From contig NC_047084.1 of NCBI RefSeq assembly GCF_902459505.1, forward strand, positions 294,632,178 through 294,696,177: a DNA stretch of 64,000 nt, written 5' to 3'. A program made the translations under genes and the position numbers. The stretch is from Geotrypetes seraphini. Its lineage: Eukaryota; Chordata; Amphibia; Gymnophiona; Dermophiidae. A model generated the notes under the pieces. That model made no database searches, was not told the origin of the DNA, and was given only the letters and a program-made list of their open reading frames with translations. Positions 34,373 to 45,889 of the stretch are shown in pieces; the stretch's first letter is position 1; every line of letters begins with the position of its first letter.

Positions 34373-35237
34373 GAAGGGAAACACTGAGCTTACGTGACTG
34401 CATTGCACTATATTCATGACATGCTATGTCTATTAGATGCAATTCATGCAGTTTGCCTTGTCTGTCCTGAAAGCATTCTTTTCATTACATAAATTCACCG
34501 AAGGTCGATTCTGGAGGTAAAAGAGACAGTGGGTAGAAGCCAACAGATAGCAACAAATTGCTGGATGGCTCATGTCTGACTTTTTATTTCTTTTCTTCAT
34601 CCCAAGACATGAACAGGCTTTGCAAATCAGGGCTCTTATGGCTCCTCTGAGAGCTGCCTTGCCTTTGATACCAACAGGCTACAGATTTCCTCTGAAACCA
34701 GTGAAACCCTTCATGACAAAGGTTTTTTCCCATATGTTATTCAAGTTTCAAGTAAGGCCTATTTAGTTTTCTTTGTTTTATACAGCTTTTTGTACTTTGA
34801 ACACAACATGAGTTTAAACACATCTACCATTTGGTTGAAGGAACAATTTCCATGCCTCTTTGAGCCTTTTGAGCACTATTTAATGGTACAAGGAAGAAAA
34901 AAAAAAAAAAAAAAGGAAACAAGAGAGGAAATTCTTTATGGAGTCATAAACACAACAGGTGCCTCTTCTGGAAATCCAGTTCATCAAGGGCTCAGCCTAA
35001 CAGAAGACCTGAGATGGATTATCAGGTCTGACTTTGGGGGGGGGGGAGGGGGGAGGCTGCAGAGGCAGCATTCTTGTCCTCCCAGGGGGAGCGAATCCCA
35101 GTTCTTGCCTGACAGTGACAGCTAGGAGCAGGATTCCAGGATGCATGCACACCCCATTCCAAGGCCAGCTCTATCATGGTGCCCCTTCCCTGGCTGTTGC
35201 AGTAGTGACTGAAGTAAAAAGGGAGGTGTGTGGGGTA
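34373..35237. other. No recognised feature
   Basis: Holds an A-run (34899-34914) and a G-run (35036-35053). The frames present show no domain. Confidence 0.4.
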
Positions 35238-36134
35238 GGGTTACCAGATGTCCAGATTTGCCCGGACATGTCCTCTTTTTAGAGGACTGTCTAGGCATCC
35301 GAACAGGTTCACAAAACCCAGGAGTTTGTCTGGGTTTTGAAAACCACTGAGCGTGGGGCCACGACTGAAGGGCATCTGTGCATGTGTGGATGTGATGCAA
35401 TGACATTATGTGCACACGTATGACATCATCACATTGTATCTGCGCATGTGTAGATGCCCTCCAGATGAGGCCCCAGAGATGGGATTTGTGTGGGTTCAGG
35501 GAGAAAGAACATAAGAATTGCCGCTGCTGGGTCAGACCAGTGGTCCATTGTGCCCAGCAGTCTGCTCACGCGGCGGCCCTTAGGTCAAAGACCAATGCCC
35601 TAATTGAGTCTAGCCTTACCTGCGTACATTCTAGTTCAGCAGGAACTTGTCTAACCTTGTCTTAAATCCCTGGAGGGTGTTTTCCCCTATTACAGCCTCC
35701 GGAAGAGCGTTCCAGTTTTTCACCACTCTCTGGGTGAAGAAGAACTTCCTTAAGTTTGTACGGAATCTATCCCCTTTAAACTTTAGAGAGTGCCCTCTCA
35801 TTCTCTCTACCTTGGAGAGGGTGAACAATCTCTTTTTCTCTACTAAGTCTATTTCCTTCATTATCTTGAATGTTTCGATCATGTCCCCTCTCAGGCTCCT
35901 CTTTTCAAGGGAGAAGAGGCCCTGTTTCTCTAGCCTATCACTGTACGGCAACTCCTCCAGTCCCTTAACCATTTTTCGCTCATCTTTGGACCCTTTTGAG
36001 TAGTACTATGTCCTTTTTCATGTATGGCAACCCATGTTGGATGCAGTATTCCAGGTGGGGGCATGTTGGGGTGGAACAGGATGGGGTCCTGTGTCCTCTT
36101 TTTTTTTTTTTTTAAGGACAAAATCTGGTAACCG
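35238..36134. mobile_element. Mariner-type MITE (GGGTTACCAG family), split by CR1
   Basis: Starts GGGTTACCAGATGTCCAG and ends AAATCTGGTAACCG, with TA on both sides (35236-35237, 36135-36136). Internal GTCCTCTTTTTAGAGGACTG as in the copy at 12325. A CR1 copy occupies 35509-36058. Confidence 0.65.
35509..36058 (-). mobile_element. CR1 LINE, 5'-truncated copy
   Basis: The minus strand encodes MVKGLEELPYSDRLEKQGLF, RGDMIETFKIMKEIDLVEKK, RGHSLKFKGDRFRTNL and NWNALPEAVIGEN and ends near AACATAAGAATTGCCGCTGC on the plus strand, the CR1 3' end. The frame 35972-35631 is open over 113 codons. Confidence 0.85.
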
Positions 36135-36424
36135 TAGTGATGGGCCTAAAAACAATGGCCATGAATGAGGACCTATGGCAGTGAGCAAGGGAGGCTCTCA
36201 GGCTGCAAGTTCTAATGTGGTACAGAGTAAATGAGACCAAAATCCTCCACATACATTTATAGTGAAAGGGAGCATGTCAGGTGGCAGCAGAATCCTCTGT
36301 GTCTGTTAGTGGATGTTTGTGAAGCAGACCCCTCAGTGGACCCTTTGTTTCATGGTGGTTTCCAAGTGCTACAGAGAGATTTGTTTAGTCCTGAGGGGTG
36401 GGAGGAAGAAGTGAATGGTCAAGG

Positions 36425-36555
36425 TAGAGAATGGCATAGGGACAGATTCCATAGTTGACCATGGGGTGGGACAGGGTCAGAGCCTAAGGGGCGGGGACAG
36501 AGACAGAATCTGCGGGGAAGGAACAGGGACAAACACTGTCCCCATGTCATTCTCT
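36425..36555. mobile_element. Short MITE with minisatellite interior
   Basis: Inverted ends GAGAATGGCATAGGGACAG and CTGTCCCCATGTCATTCTC flanked by TA, mariner-like. The inside is made of GGGACAGAG-type short repeats. A partial relative lies at 43041-43215. Confidence 0.5.
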
Positions 36556-37636
36556 AAAAACTTGAGACTAGTATCAATATGTAAAAATGTAACACATCTT
36601 AGACGATAGGCTTAACATGAAGTAACGTACCACAAATTACAGCCTCATAGGATAAGGGGATAGATGACCCAAGAATGAGATTTATTTGTCCCCAAATTGA
36701 CTTCCAGAAATTAAGTATCAGTGGACAAAAATATAACAGATGATCCAAAGTCCCTATATTAATATGACAATGCCAGCATCTAATGGATTTAGAATTATCT
36801 ATTTTTTGTAATTGAACTGTGGTCCAAAAAATTCTATGTAATAAAAATAACCATGTTTGTCTCATAAATGCTGACACCGTACATTTCAACCTCCAAATCC
36901 AATTTCGTGGCCAACGAGACACAGAAATATACTGTTTTATCTCGATGCTCCAAATATCTCTAATATTTTTTTGTTTCTTATTTAAAAATTCAGAAATCAG
37001 TTTGTACCACTGGGCAGCCTGATGCCCTACTAGATCTGTCTGGTAACAAAGGCTCTGCAAGCTGTAATAAGTTTAAGTTTTTCCATTCAGGGAACCCACT
37101 CTGAATAGCCTGCTTCAACTGCAACCACCTATACTGTTAGGACTTTAGAATGCCAAATGATTGTTGCAGCCGTGAAAAATCAAGCAGTTTCTCATTAGAT
37201 ATAACATCATCCAATGTCCAAATACCTGCCTGCATCCAATTCTTCCAGGCAATGCCAGCATCGCCTACTTGAATCTTGGAGTTTAACCATAAGGACTGCA
37301 AAGTAGATTTCATTATAGGAACATCTGTTAGTTTATCAATAAATTTAATTGTTTTCCATGTATCCAATAAAATTATGTTGTCCTTAGCATATCTAGGTAA
37401 TCTGATACTTAATACATGAGATAATCTCATAGGGGACATAATTTTCCATTCTAGATATAGCCAATCTGGAAGATGCTCCATGAGCTTGGGGAGGATCCAA
37501 TACATTCCCTGACGCATTATATAAAAATTGGGAAAATTTACCCCACCCTCCACAATTGGTTTTTGTAAAGATACTAGAGCAATTCTCACATTTTTCCCAA
37601 GCCAAATAAATTTTATCAGAATACTATTTAATTTTT

Positions 37637-39213
37637 TTTATTTGTTTATTTATCCTTTTTCAAAAAATATCACAAGTATCCACTTGTTACAGCAAATCAG
37701 AGTATTCAATTAATAACACACAATAAGTTCCAATATTAACATAATAATCAAGGAATATCCTTCCAGTATTTAAATTTTAAATTGAAAACATTCAAAGAAA
37801 GATTTTCATCTCTTAAGAAGACCTCAATTGTACAAGGAGAGACAAAATTTCAGAGATAGGGAGTTCTCATTAATAGGAAACAATAATCCATATAATAAAA
37901 GAAATGGCTTAACATGCATTTAAACTTCCGGTCATTAATTACTGCTATCCTTACAGCATTTTCTTAGTATCCAGAAAGCTACGAAGATGTTCAGGCGTGT
38001 AAAAGATATATTTAATTCCGGTGTATCTTATCAAACATTTGCAAGGGTAACTAAGCAAAAAAGTTGCCCCCAGATTCTTTACTTCATCTCGCATAGCAAG
38101 AAACAACTTCCTCCGATCATGTGTAGATTTTGTTACATCTGGAAAAATCCAGATTCTCTGGCGCAAAAACAGGTCCTGGGAATGTCAGAAGAAGGTTCTC
38201 ATTATGGCATTTAAATCTTGTTTAAATACTAAGGACAATATTAATGTACCACAATATTCAATATTTTCTTGAGTGGTCTCCAATATATCAGTCAAATTAT
38301 TTAAATCCATAGAATGAAGTCCATCATTTCATTTGTCCGATAAAGAAGAGTCAACTTTTCTTGGAAGATAAAATACTTTGTTTATAGGAGGAATTGCTTC
38401 AAGAGGAAATTTCAAATTCTCAATAAGATACTTTTAAAACATATCAAGTGGAGTAATAGACAAATACTTAGGAGACTTAATCTTAGAGTTATAAATTTTC
38501 CTACTATGATTTTCCAGTTGTTCAATCTTCTTTAAAAGAAAAGTCTGTCTTTAATCAAAGTTCCAATCGATTGTTGAACTGCTGCAATTTCTTTATTAAT
38601 TTGGTCAAATTTGCCTGAAGTTTCAATTTGCATATTATTTACCAAGGTAGAAAGGTCATCCAATTTACTCACTATTTTACTGATATCGTTGGCAGATTTT
38701 GTAGACGCATCTTCAAGCTTCTGGAGTACCCGCCAAATGCTGTCCAATGTCATCTTAGTCAAGCGGGTATTCTACACTTCTGGACTTGTTGATAACTCGG
38801 TGCTCAGAGCGGTGTCAGGCTCCCCACTGCATGAGGCCACTGACCTCAGAAGCACCGCTGGACCCACGTTCTCGACATCCTCTGGCATCAGCTTAGCTGG
38901 CAAACGGATAGCCGGAGGGGAGAGTGAGATCTCAAATCCCATAGCTCCGGATGCTCTCTCCAACGGAGTCACTGCTGGGTTCTTACCCCCTTCAAAACTG
39001 GCCGGAGAGCTGGTAAGAAACGCTCCATCAAAACTTGACCGGGCAAGGGCGGATCAGCCCGGAGAAATCCCTTTCATTTGGTGTGAGGCATCGTCAATGA
39101 AGAGGAAGAGAAAACACTCTTCTTCCAAAAGGTAAAAGCTAAGGAATAGCAAGGCACGGTGGAGCGTTACTGACAAGCTGTTAGCACGCTGCCGCCATTT
39201 TGTCTCCCTGACC
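37637..39213 (-). mobile_element. ORF1-only L1 (HAL1-like), 1.58 kb
   Basis: A 15 bp duplication TACTATTTAATTTTT flanks it (37622-37636, 39214-39228). Minus strand: a 5' end with GACAAAATGGCGGC, an ORF1 with coiled coil and C-terminal domain, then directly a 3' end with a T-run on the plus strand. There is no endonuclease or reverse transcriptase. Complete ends with only ORF1 match the known 'half-L1' design, so it probably moved with another L1's ORF2 protein. Confidence 0.8.
37951..39112 (-). pseudogene. L1-type ORF1 of the HAL1-like element, disrupted
   Basis: Blocks in order: MPHTK-type start near 39094; a Ser/Pro-rich part (MTPLERASGAMGFEISLSPP at 38972); a coiled coil (ISKIVSKLDDLSTLVNNMQI, FDQINKEIAAVQQSIGTL, 38762-38532); and the C-terminal domain FLRQRIWIFPDVTKSTHDRR, DEVKNLGATFLLSYPCKCLI and PEHLRSFLDTK (38166-37951). 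Several stops and frame changes are visible; it is not translatable as one chain. It differs clearly from ORF1 of the L1 at 27723-33715, so it belongs to another L1 lineage. Confidence 0.75.
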
Positions 39214-39215
39214 TA
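39204..39215 (-). promoter_or_regulatory. YY1-type site region at the 5' end of the HAL1-like element
   Basis: Read on the minus strand the element starts GGTCAGGGAGACAAAATGGCGGCAG within its first 30 bp (core AAAATGGCGGC at about 39190-39201). An AAGATGGC-type YY1 site in the same place sets the start site in human L1. Confidence 0.4.
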
Positions 39216-40169
39216 CTATTTAATTTTTATAAAAGGACCCCGGAAAAAAGAACTGGCAACATACCCATTTGGTAACAAACCACAGGCAAAATCATCATCT
39301 TAACAGTTATGTACTCTCCCCCACCAAGACAGAGGTAATGGATTCCAATGCTCACATATTGACCTTCTGCAATAAGGATTTTTCATTTACTTTCATTGTC
39401 TCTTCCAGCATATTTTTTATCCAAATACCTAGATATTTTATCCCTTCTCCCTTCCAACGAAAGAGGAATGAATAAAATAAACCTTTTCTACAATGTACAT
39501 TAAGCGGAAGCACCTCTGATTTACTCCAATTTATCTAATATCCTAAAAATTTCTCAAATTCCTCAATCAGATCCAGTAAATGTGGAATGGTTGTTCCAGG
39601 ATTCCTCAAATGAAGCAATATGTCATCTGCATAAGCAGAGACCCTGTATTCCCGATCTGCATAAGAAATACCCTGGATCTCCTCTGCCTGTTAAATAGCT
39701 AATAACAAGAGCTCCAGTACAATGTCAAAAAGCAAAGGAGACAAAGGACATCCTTGTCTAACACCCCACTGCAGGGCCGCCATCAGGGCAGTACTACCAG
39801 TCCTGCATTCAGGGGCCCGGAGCTGACAGGGGGCCCGGGCTCCCCCAGGGTCCTAGGCAGTGTTCTAAGGCAGGGGCGCCAGTAGCTCGCCAAGGCAAAG
39901 TGAGTCGATCACCCAGGACTCACTTTGTCTTGGCGATCTAATCTATCGGGCCGATCAGTCTTCCTCTCTCCGACGTCAATTTTGCAGTCGGAGAGGAAGT
40001 TCGGGCCAGCCAATCGCTGCCTGGCTGGGCGGAACTTCCTCTCTGACGGCAGAATTGACGTCGGGGAGAGGAAGATTGATCGGCCCGAAGCAGGGAGAGC
40101 ATGCGTCGGCGTTGGCTTTGGGGCCTGTTATCCATTGGTGGGTCCTGTTCCCCGATGGCAGCGGCAGTG

Positions 40170-40420
40170 GCTTGGGGAACGGCAGGGAGAAAGAAAGAAA
40201 GGGGGCAGGCAGGGAGACAGAAGGAAAGAAGAGAAACAGAAAAAAAAGAAAGAAAGGTCAGGGAGAGAGGAAGAAAAAGTTGGGGGAGGGAATGAGGTGT
40301 GGAGGAGAGAAAGCATACAGGTTGATAGAAGGGAAGAAAGATTGGATGCACAGTCAGAAGAAGAAAGTGCAACCAGAGACTCATGAAATCACCAGACAAG
40401 GTAGGAAAAATGATTTTATT
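40170..40420 (+). repeat. Purine-rich tract inside hAT element
   Basis: About 150-200 bp of almost only A and G (AGGGAGAAAGAAAG, GGAAAGAAGAGAAAC). Long frames on both strands here are composition artefacts. Confidence 0.55.
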
Positions 40421-40577
40421 TTAAATTTAGCAAAGTGGAGGCAGTATTACCACAGTTTTCAAAGGAATTTGCCCAAATAACTTAATAGTTAACTGGGTAA
40501 ATTCCCAGAGATGAAAACTTCCCTTCACTTACTATGCACAGTTCTGAATTTATATCTGCTGTCTATATTTTACAATA

Positions 40578-40706
40578 TGGTCCCCTTTTACTAAACCGCA
40601 ATAGTGATTTTTAGCGCAGGGAACCTATGAGCGTCAAGAGCAGCGCTGGGCATTCAGCGCAGCTCCCTGCGCTAAAAACTGCTATTGTGGTTTAATAAAA
40701 AGGATG
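40578..40706. mobile_element. Foldback MITE (TTTTACTAAACCGC)
   Basis: CCCCTTTTACTAAACCGCAA at the left mirrors TTGTGGTTTAATAAAAAGG at the right; inner AGCGCAGGGA/TCCCTGCGCT. Nested in the hAT element. Confidence 0.65.
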
Positions 40707-40957
40707 GAGAGTATATTTGTCTATTTTTGTATGGTTGTTACTGAGGTGACAATGCATAGAGTCATCTGCCTTGGCCTCTTTGAAAAAAACCCAGAATAGG
40801 AATGATAATTAACATTTTCTCAGCGTATAGTGTGCTTTGTGTTTTTTAATTTTATTGTTGGTAGATCATTTTGACTTGGTCATTTTAAAGTAGCTCACAA
40901 GCTCAAAAAGTTTGGGCACCTCTGAGCTAGAGCGTTGAAACTGTGTATTTCTATTTT

Positions 40958-41098
40958 ATCCCCCCCTTTTACAAAACTGTGGAGCGTTTTTTAGCACCAG
41001 CCGTGGTGGTAGCAGCTCTGATGCTCAGAATTCTATGAGCGTCAGGGCTGTTACCACTGTGGCTAAAATCCACACTACAGTTTTGTAAAAGAGTGAGG
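40958..41098. mobile_element. Foldback MITE (TTTTACAAAACTG)
   Basis: CCCCTTTTACAAAACTGTGG at the left mirrors TACAGTTTTGTAAAAGAG at the right; inner GCTCTGATGCTCAGAATTC. Nested in the hAT element. Confidence 0.65.
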
Positions 41099-41323
41099 GG
41101 TTAGTTTGTGATGACATATTCCATACTAGGCGAAGGTGTTTTCTGTGTTCTGTGTTCGAAAGATATGGTTTTCTGTTAGGATTGACGGTGTAGGATTGAT
41201 CTGTGCTGGTCTGGCTTGTTTAGTTTTACAATGGGTGTATTGATGTACTGCTCACTGCAATATGTAAGATGCTGCCTTTTCCTAGGTACTTATGTGTGAC
41301 GTGTGGTTTGTTACTAAAAATCA

Positions 41324-41398
41324 TGTTTTTCTTACAGATGGGGGGGTGCCAAAAAATGATGGGCCCCAGGTGTTACATATGCTACGTACGCCACTGTA
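41324..41398. mobile_element. Orphan hAT terminus
   Basis: GGGGGTGCCAAAAAATGATG ... TGCTACGTACGCCACTG is the right end of a CAGTGGCGTA-type hAT element. I found no matching left end nearby. Confidence 0.4.
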
Positions 41399-41699
41399 TG
41401 TAAAGATACCAGAAAGCTGGCGTAGCAAAAACTTTAAGTAAATTGTTATTCTTTTAAGTTTTGAGTATTTAACCCTCCCACAATCTCATGGGCACTCGTT
41501 TCAAGTTTATTGAGATTTTGATTTAAACGCAATATCAAATATTTTCAATGTGTATAACAAAAATAAATTTGGGGAAATAAATAAAACCATTTGAACAATA
41601 AACATACAAACATATCCATAGATGATTAAAATTACATAAGGAGTACAAGGATAAACTACATTTGTTTAAAAATGCGTTCTCCGCGCCTGCTCATAAATT

Positions 41700-41957
41700 T
41701 GTAAATTTGTTGACTGGAAGGATCCAGCAATGTGGCCAGATGCCATTCAGGACAAAGACAGAGAAAGAATTGTGCAATTTGGATTAATGATGGAAGATGA
41801 TTTAAAGCAAATGGCACAGTCTATGAGTAAGGATCTTGACGGACGTTCTTTTTATGAATATCTCCTCTATGCCAAATCACCCAATGGACGTGAGAAGATT
41901 TTACGGGACTGGCTTAGGTGGAGCATTAACAGAAAAATATGTGTGTATTCGGCCCAT
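41700..41957 (+). pseudogene. hAT/ZMYM-type transposase N-terminal fragment
   Basis: Plus strand: DWKDPAMWPDAIQDKDRERI then VQFGLMMEDDLKQMAQSMSK, GRSFYEYLLYAKSPNGREKI and LRDWLRWSINRKICVYS. This matches the region ahead of the TTF-type zinc finger in hAT transposases related to ZMYM proteins (DPxxWP...R.FxxxxYxxxxxNGE...R.WLxYS). It is cut off at the right end of the hAT element that holds it, so only this exon-like piece remains. Confidence 0.6.
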
Positions 41958-42639
41958 GGAAGAAGAGGGGGGTGTCGGGGGGGGGGGGGGAAGGGGTGCG
42001 TGGGGGGCCCAATAGGATTGCTCAGTAAGGGGCCCAGAAATTTCTGATGGCGGCCCTGCCCCACTGCAAACAGAAACATTCTGAAAAATTATTATTAATA
42101 TACAATCTAGCAGCAGGGGAGCTATACAAAGTTTGAATCGTTTGAATAAATCCTGATCATGACAGGAATAGGTGTTCAACTGATCACACATAATTGGAAG
42201 AACCATGAAAAGATTAATTATACTTTTTGGTGGGTAAATGTGTGTACCACATATAGTATGAACGAATGATGGCGGAACGTTTGGGGACTAGTAAGTCCTT
42301 TAATGATGTATGGAGTCCATTGACTACTTTTGTTGCATTATAGTAAGGGTCATGTTTCTTCCCTTTTTATTAGATTTCTTTACACATCCAGGGAGGGTGG
42401 GGGGAGGGAAATGTACAGTGAGAAGTTAAAATATTTAATTATAATATTGAAATCACATCATATGTATTATTGTATTAATAATTAAGATGAGGATGGGAGT
42501 AAATGATTGTTTAATGTAATAATTGTATAGTTATTAATGCGTATTATGCAGTATTTATGATTTACTAATTGTATTGCACTATCAAAGTTTGAAAATCAGC
42601 AAAGATTTACCAAAAATAAAAACAAACTGCAGAAGCTGC

Positions 42640-43020
42640 TTTTGGATTTAAATGAACTACTGTTAAATGGCATCATTTGTGTCTTGTCTGCCTTTGATGT
42701 GGTAACAAGAGTATGGTCTGTTGATCAGACTCTTGCCATCTGCAACATCCTTCCATCATGTGCCCAACTGCTCAAGCATCTTACTGTTACTGCAACAGAT
42801 TTCATCCATCGTTACTGGCATCAAGGAACATTTCCAACATTTAATAGACACTTATTTTCCTGTTCATCCACTACACAGTTTAGCTTCTCTTCTACACCTA
42901 TGTCTGAAAGACAATCCAATTACCTTCCCAGATAATGTAAAAATATAGGAAGGTTGTACCAAAACCAGATTAGAATGGAAGGCTCTATTAGTGATTTATA
43001 AAAGATTTAAATATAAAATT
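42640..43020 (+). other. Unidentified sequence
   Basis: A 97-codon frame (42642-42935) shows no domain that I recognise. It could be part of an old transposon. Confidence 0.3.
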
Positions 43021-43040
43021 ATAAGTGTTTGAAGCTTGTG

Positions 43041-43215
43041 CAAATGAGGACAGAGTCCATGGGGATGGGACGGGGACAAAGCTCACAGGGATGAATACGG
43101 AGCCTTCAAGGATGGGGACAGAGTCACGGGGACAAGACAGGGAGGGGGACAGAGCCTGTGGGGATGGGGTGGGAACAGGGACAAACTGTCATCGTGCCAT
43201 TCTCTAGATCAAGGC
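43041..43215. repeat. GGGGACAGAG-type minisatellite with a MITE end
   Basis: Short imperfect units of GGGGATGGGGACAGAG followed by GTGCCATTCTCTA, the end seen in the MITE at 36425-36555. The left end is missing. Confidence 0.5.
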
Positions 43216-43639
43216 TCTATACTGGAGTCTGCTATTTTTGCCTTTTCTCTACTTTAAATTTAAAAACTTATCCTACCTCTGATGACACTTCCTAGGCGTG
43301 GGTCCAGGAAGTGACATCAGAGGAAGAGCTGATGCTGGTACAACAGCAACTTGGGGGTTGCTGCTCACACCAGGAATGTTACAGAGATATTGGGGATGGG
43401 AAGCGGCGTGCACGCATGGCAGTGGGGGGGGGGGGGCAGGGGGTAGAGAGGAGAACAGGTGCCTTCGCCATCACCAAGACGGCGTCCAGGGCAGACTGCC
43501 CTCCTTGCCCCACCCCCCTTACTACACCATTAGCTTCTGCACTGGAAGTGGGAGCTTTAAAGAGCTTGGTGGACTAAACTGAAAAATATGCAGACACTTA
43601 GCCTTCCTTCTAGCTCTGAGATAGGTAATTTACAATTTT

Positions 43640-44560
43640 AAGAATCCTAGTCTCCTACTACTACTACATATCATTTCTATTGAACTGTTAGACGTATGTA
43701 GCACTGTACATTAGAACATCCATGACAGTCCCTGCTCAGAAGAGCCTACAGTCTAATCAACAGACAACAGGACAATAAGGGGTTAGGGTGTTCCTCAGAC
43801 ATGGGTGCTTGCAAGAGAGTGGGGGTTAGGAGTTAAAAGCAACCTTGAATAAGTGGGCTTTTAGCCAGGATTTGAATACTACCATGGACGGAGCTTGACA
43901 TAATGACTCAGGCAGTTTGTTCCAAACGTATGGTGCAGCAAGACAGAAGGAATGGAATTTGGAATTGGCATTAGAGGAGAAGGGTACAGATAGGAGACAT
44001 TTGCCCGATGAACGGAGTTCCCAGAGAGGAGTATAGGGAAATTTAAGAGACGGGAGATATTGAGGAGCTGCAGAATGAATGCATTTGTAAGTTAATAAGA
44101 GGAGTTTGAATTGTACATGGACATGGACAGGGAGCCAATGAAGTGACTTGAGGAGAGCAGTGATATAGGTATAGCAATTCTGGTGGAATATAAGTTGTGC
44201 AGAAGAATTTTGAATGTATTGAAGGGCAGAGAAGTTGTTACGAGAAAGACCTGTGAGAAGCAGGTTGCAGTAGTCTAGGTGAAAGTGATAAGGGTGTGGA
44301 TAAAGGTTTTGGTAATATGCTTAGAGAGGAAGGGTTGGATTTGGTGATATTATATAGAAAGAAGTGACAGATTTTAGCAGTCTGTTGGATCAGTGTTGAG
44401 AAAGAGAGAGAGGAGTCAAAGATGACCCCAATGTTGTGAGCTCATGAGACAGGGAGGATGAGGGTGTTATTCACTGAGATAGAGAGTGGGGGGGGGGGAG
44501 AGGAGAGTTTAAGCAGAAGGATAAATAGCTCTGTCTTGGTCAGAGGAAAGTCTCTAAGTG
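43640..44560 (-). mobile_element. L2-like LINE 3' half
   Basis: Minus strand, in broken frames: TKTELFILLL, PPLSISVNNTLILPVSSAHN, IGVIFDSSLSFSTLIQQTAK and HFFLYNI, the L2-clade reverse-transcriptase tail (LGVxxDSSLSFxxHI). The 3' end has GTAGCACTGTACATTAG and a (TACTAC)n tail on the plus strand at 43659. Confidence 0.65.
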
Positions 44561-45880
44561 GTTCTCATTTGACAGGGCACCTCCTAAACTTTTAGGCCAG
44601 AGGCACATGCCTAATTTATCTATGTCTTAATCCAGATCTGGAGTTCCAAAATCTTAAATCCAGCCATAGGATTTTCTATCTACTGAATCTATTTTATTTT
44701 TTATTTTCAGGGGACTTAATTTCAAACTCTTGGCCTCCTGCTCTTGAACTTCCATCCAAATTTAGGAACTCTTTCTTATCAGCATGTAGTTTCAATTCAA
44801 TCCACTTCTTCATCATCTTTAGGGGGGACTTGGGGGGGGCAGGGGTATCTGTTTTGTCTGTTTTTAAAGGTTGTTGGTGTTGACTTTCATGTGGAAAAAC
44901 AAAAGGGCTTGTTTTAATATCATGACATTATCCCTCATGTTCCCGTTTTTATGATCTGTCCAGGGCCCAAATTACCCCAGTATGAGCAGAGAGAGATCAA
45001 ATGCTGAAAGATGAATGCAGTAAGGCAAAGTGAAAGCTGGGTGCAGCTTTTAATGATGTGGTACAGTAATTCCTTCCTTGGCACTGTCATTAAGACCATA
45101 TTGTTATTGTCAGAGTAGAAAAGGATGGAAGAGGGAAATCTGTAGACTGTTTCTGATGTGATCAGCCTGCCCTGCTCCCTACAATTTGTAATCCTTTTGT
45201 TGGACAGCTGTTTGCCCTGGGCAAGGAGAGTCTGGGAACCACTTAGGGACTTTCCTCTGGCCATTAGCATCCCAATTAGCTGTGAACAATGTATCAGGGA
45301 AAAAAAAATAAAGATAGTTATATGGAGCCCAGGGATTATTTGTCACTCAAGACTGTACCAACGCCAAACCAATAGTTATTTTGTTCATAATTTCCAATTA
45401 ATTTAGAATGTACGGGTTCAGAACTTTATCTTCCTGCTCTAATACCTCTTATTAAAAATCTGCCAAAAGATTCAGAAATGGCCCTGCTCTATTCAGGGGT
45501 TACATATGAGCAGGATAATGAAAACCACTGGAACATCAGCAAGGTACATCCCTTCCTGGCAACCTGTGCCTCAGGAGAAGGGGGGGATGAAAATAAGATA
45601 GTGTAAGGAGGAGGAGGAGAAGGAAGTGTGTGTGTGTGAGACGCATGCCGCACAAGGGTGAGGGTTAAGTGGGATTTTTATTATTATTATTATTATTAAA
45701 AATGTCATGATTTACTGTATGTTGTATTTGTAGATACTGATTTTAGCTGAAGTTTTTACATTTTTTAGTGTATGTATTGTGGCTATTTTCAAGTATTTAT
45801 GTTCCTTACTTTGAAGATGATTTGTGATTTTGTTGTTGGCTGTGATATGTAATGTTGCATATTACTACATTACTGGTTTT
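44561..45880. other. No recognised feature
   Basis: Mixed spacer with a (TTATTA)n run (45679-45700). The 111-codon minus frame at 44935-45270 shows no domain. Confidence 0.4.
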
Positions 45881-45889
45881 CCTCTGTAC

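Larger units (their letters stand above)
39772..42058. mobile_element. hAT DNA transposon, 2.3 kb, non-autonomous
   Basis: Starts CAGGGCCGCCATCAGGG and ends TTTCTGATGGCGGCCCTG. Perfect 8 bp duplication CCCCACTG (39764-39771, 42059-42066), and the L1 reads on across it. It contains a purine-rich tract (40170-40420), two foldback MITEs and a transposase N-terminal fragment near its right end. A possible further hAT lies at about 39863-40916 (CAGGGGCGCC...GGGCACCTCTG), whose duplication matches poorly. Confidence 0.85.
36600..42622. mobile_element. L1 LINE with inverted 5' part (twin-priming form), interrupted
   Basis: Two pieces face opposite ways. Piece A (36600-42165, minus strand) runs from mid reverse transcriptase to the Cys-rich knuckle CWHCHINIGTLDHLLYFCP near 36779-36723. 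Piece B (about 42175-42622, plus strand) continues with NWKN.EKINYTFWWVNVCTT, the residues that follow in L1 at 27723-33715, then a 3' UTR and an A-rich end. This is what twin priming yields. Piece A is interrupted by a HAL1-like element (37637-39213) and a hAT element (39772-42058). The flanking duplication is unresolved. Confidence 0.72.

Noticed and set aside
39925-40480. Overlapping frames of 141-153 codons on both strands
   Set aside because: Composition effect of the purine-rich tract (Lys/Glu/Arg on one strand, Ser/Leu/Phe on the other).
39863-40916. Separate hAT element nested in the 39772-42058 hAT element
   Set aside because: Ends CAGGGGCGCC and GGGCACCTCTG are plausible, but the flanking 8 bp agree at only about half the positions, so it is mentioned in that entry but not called.
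42642-42935. 97-codon plus-strand frame
   Set aside because: Follows an L1 3' end directly; no domain recognised and codons look random.
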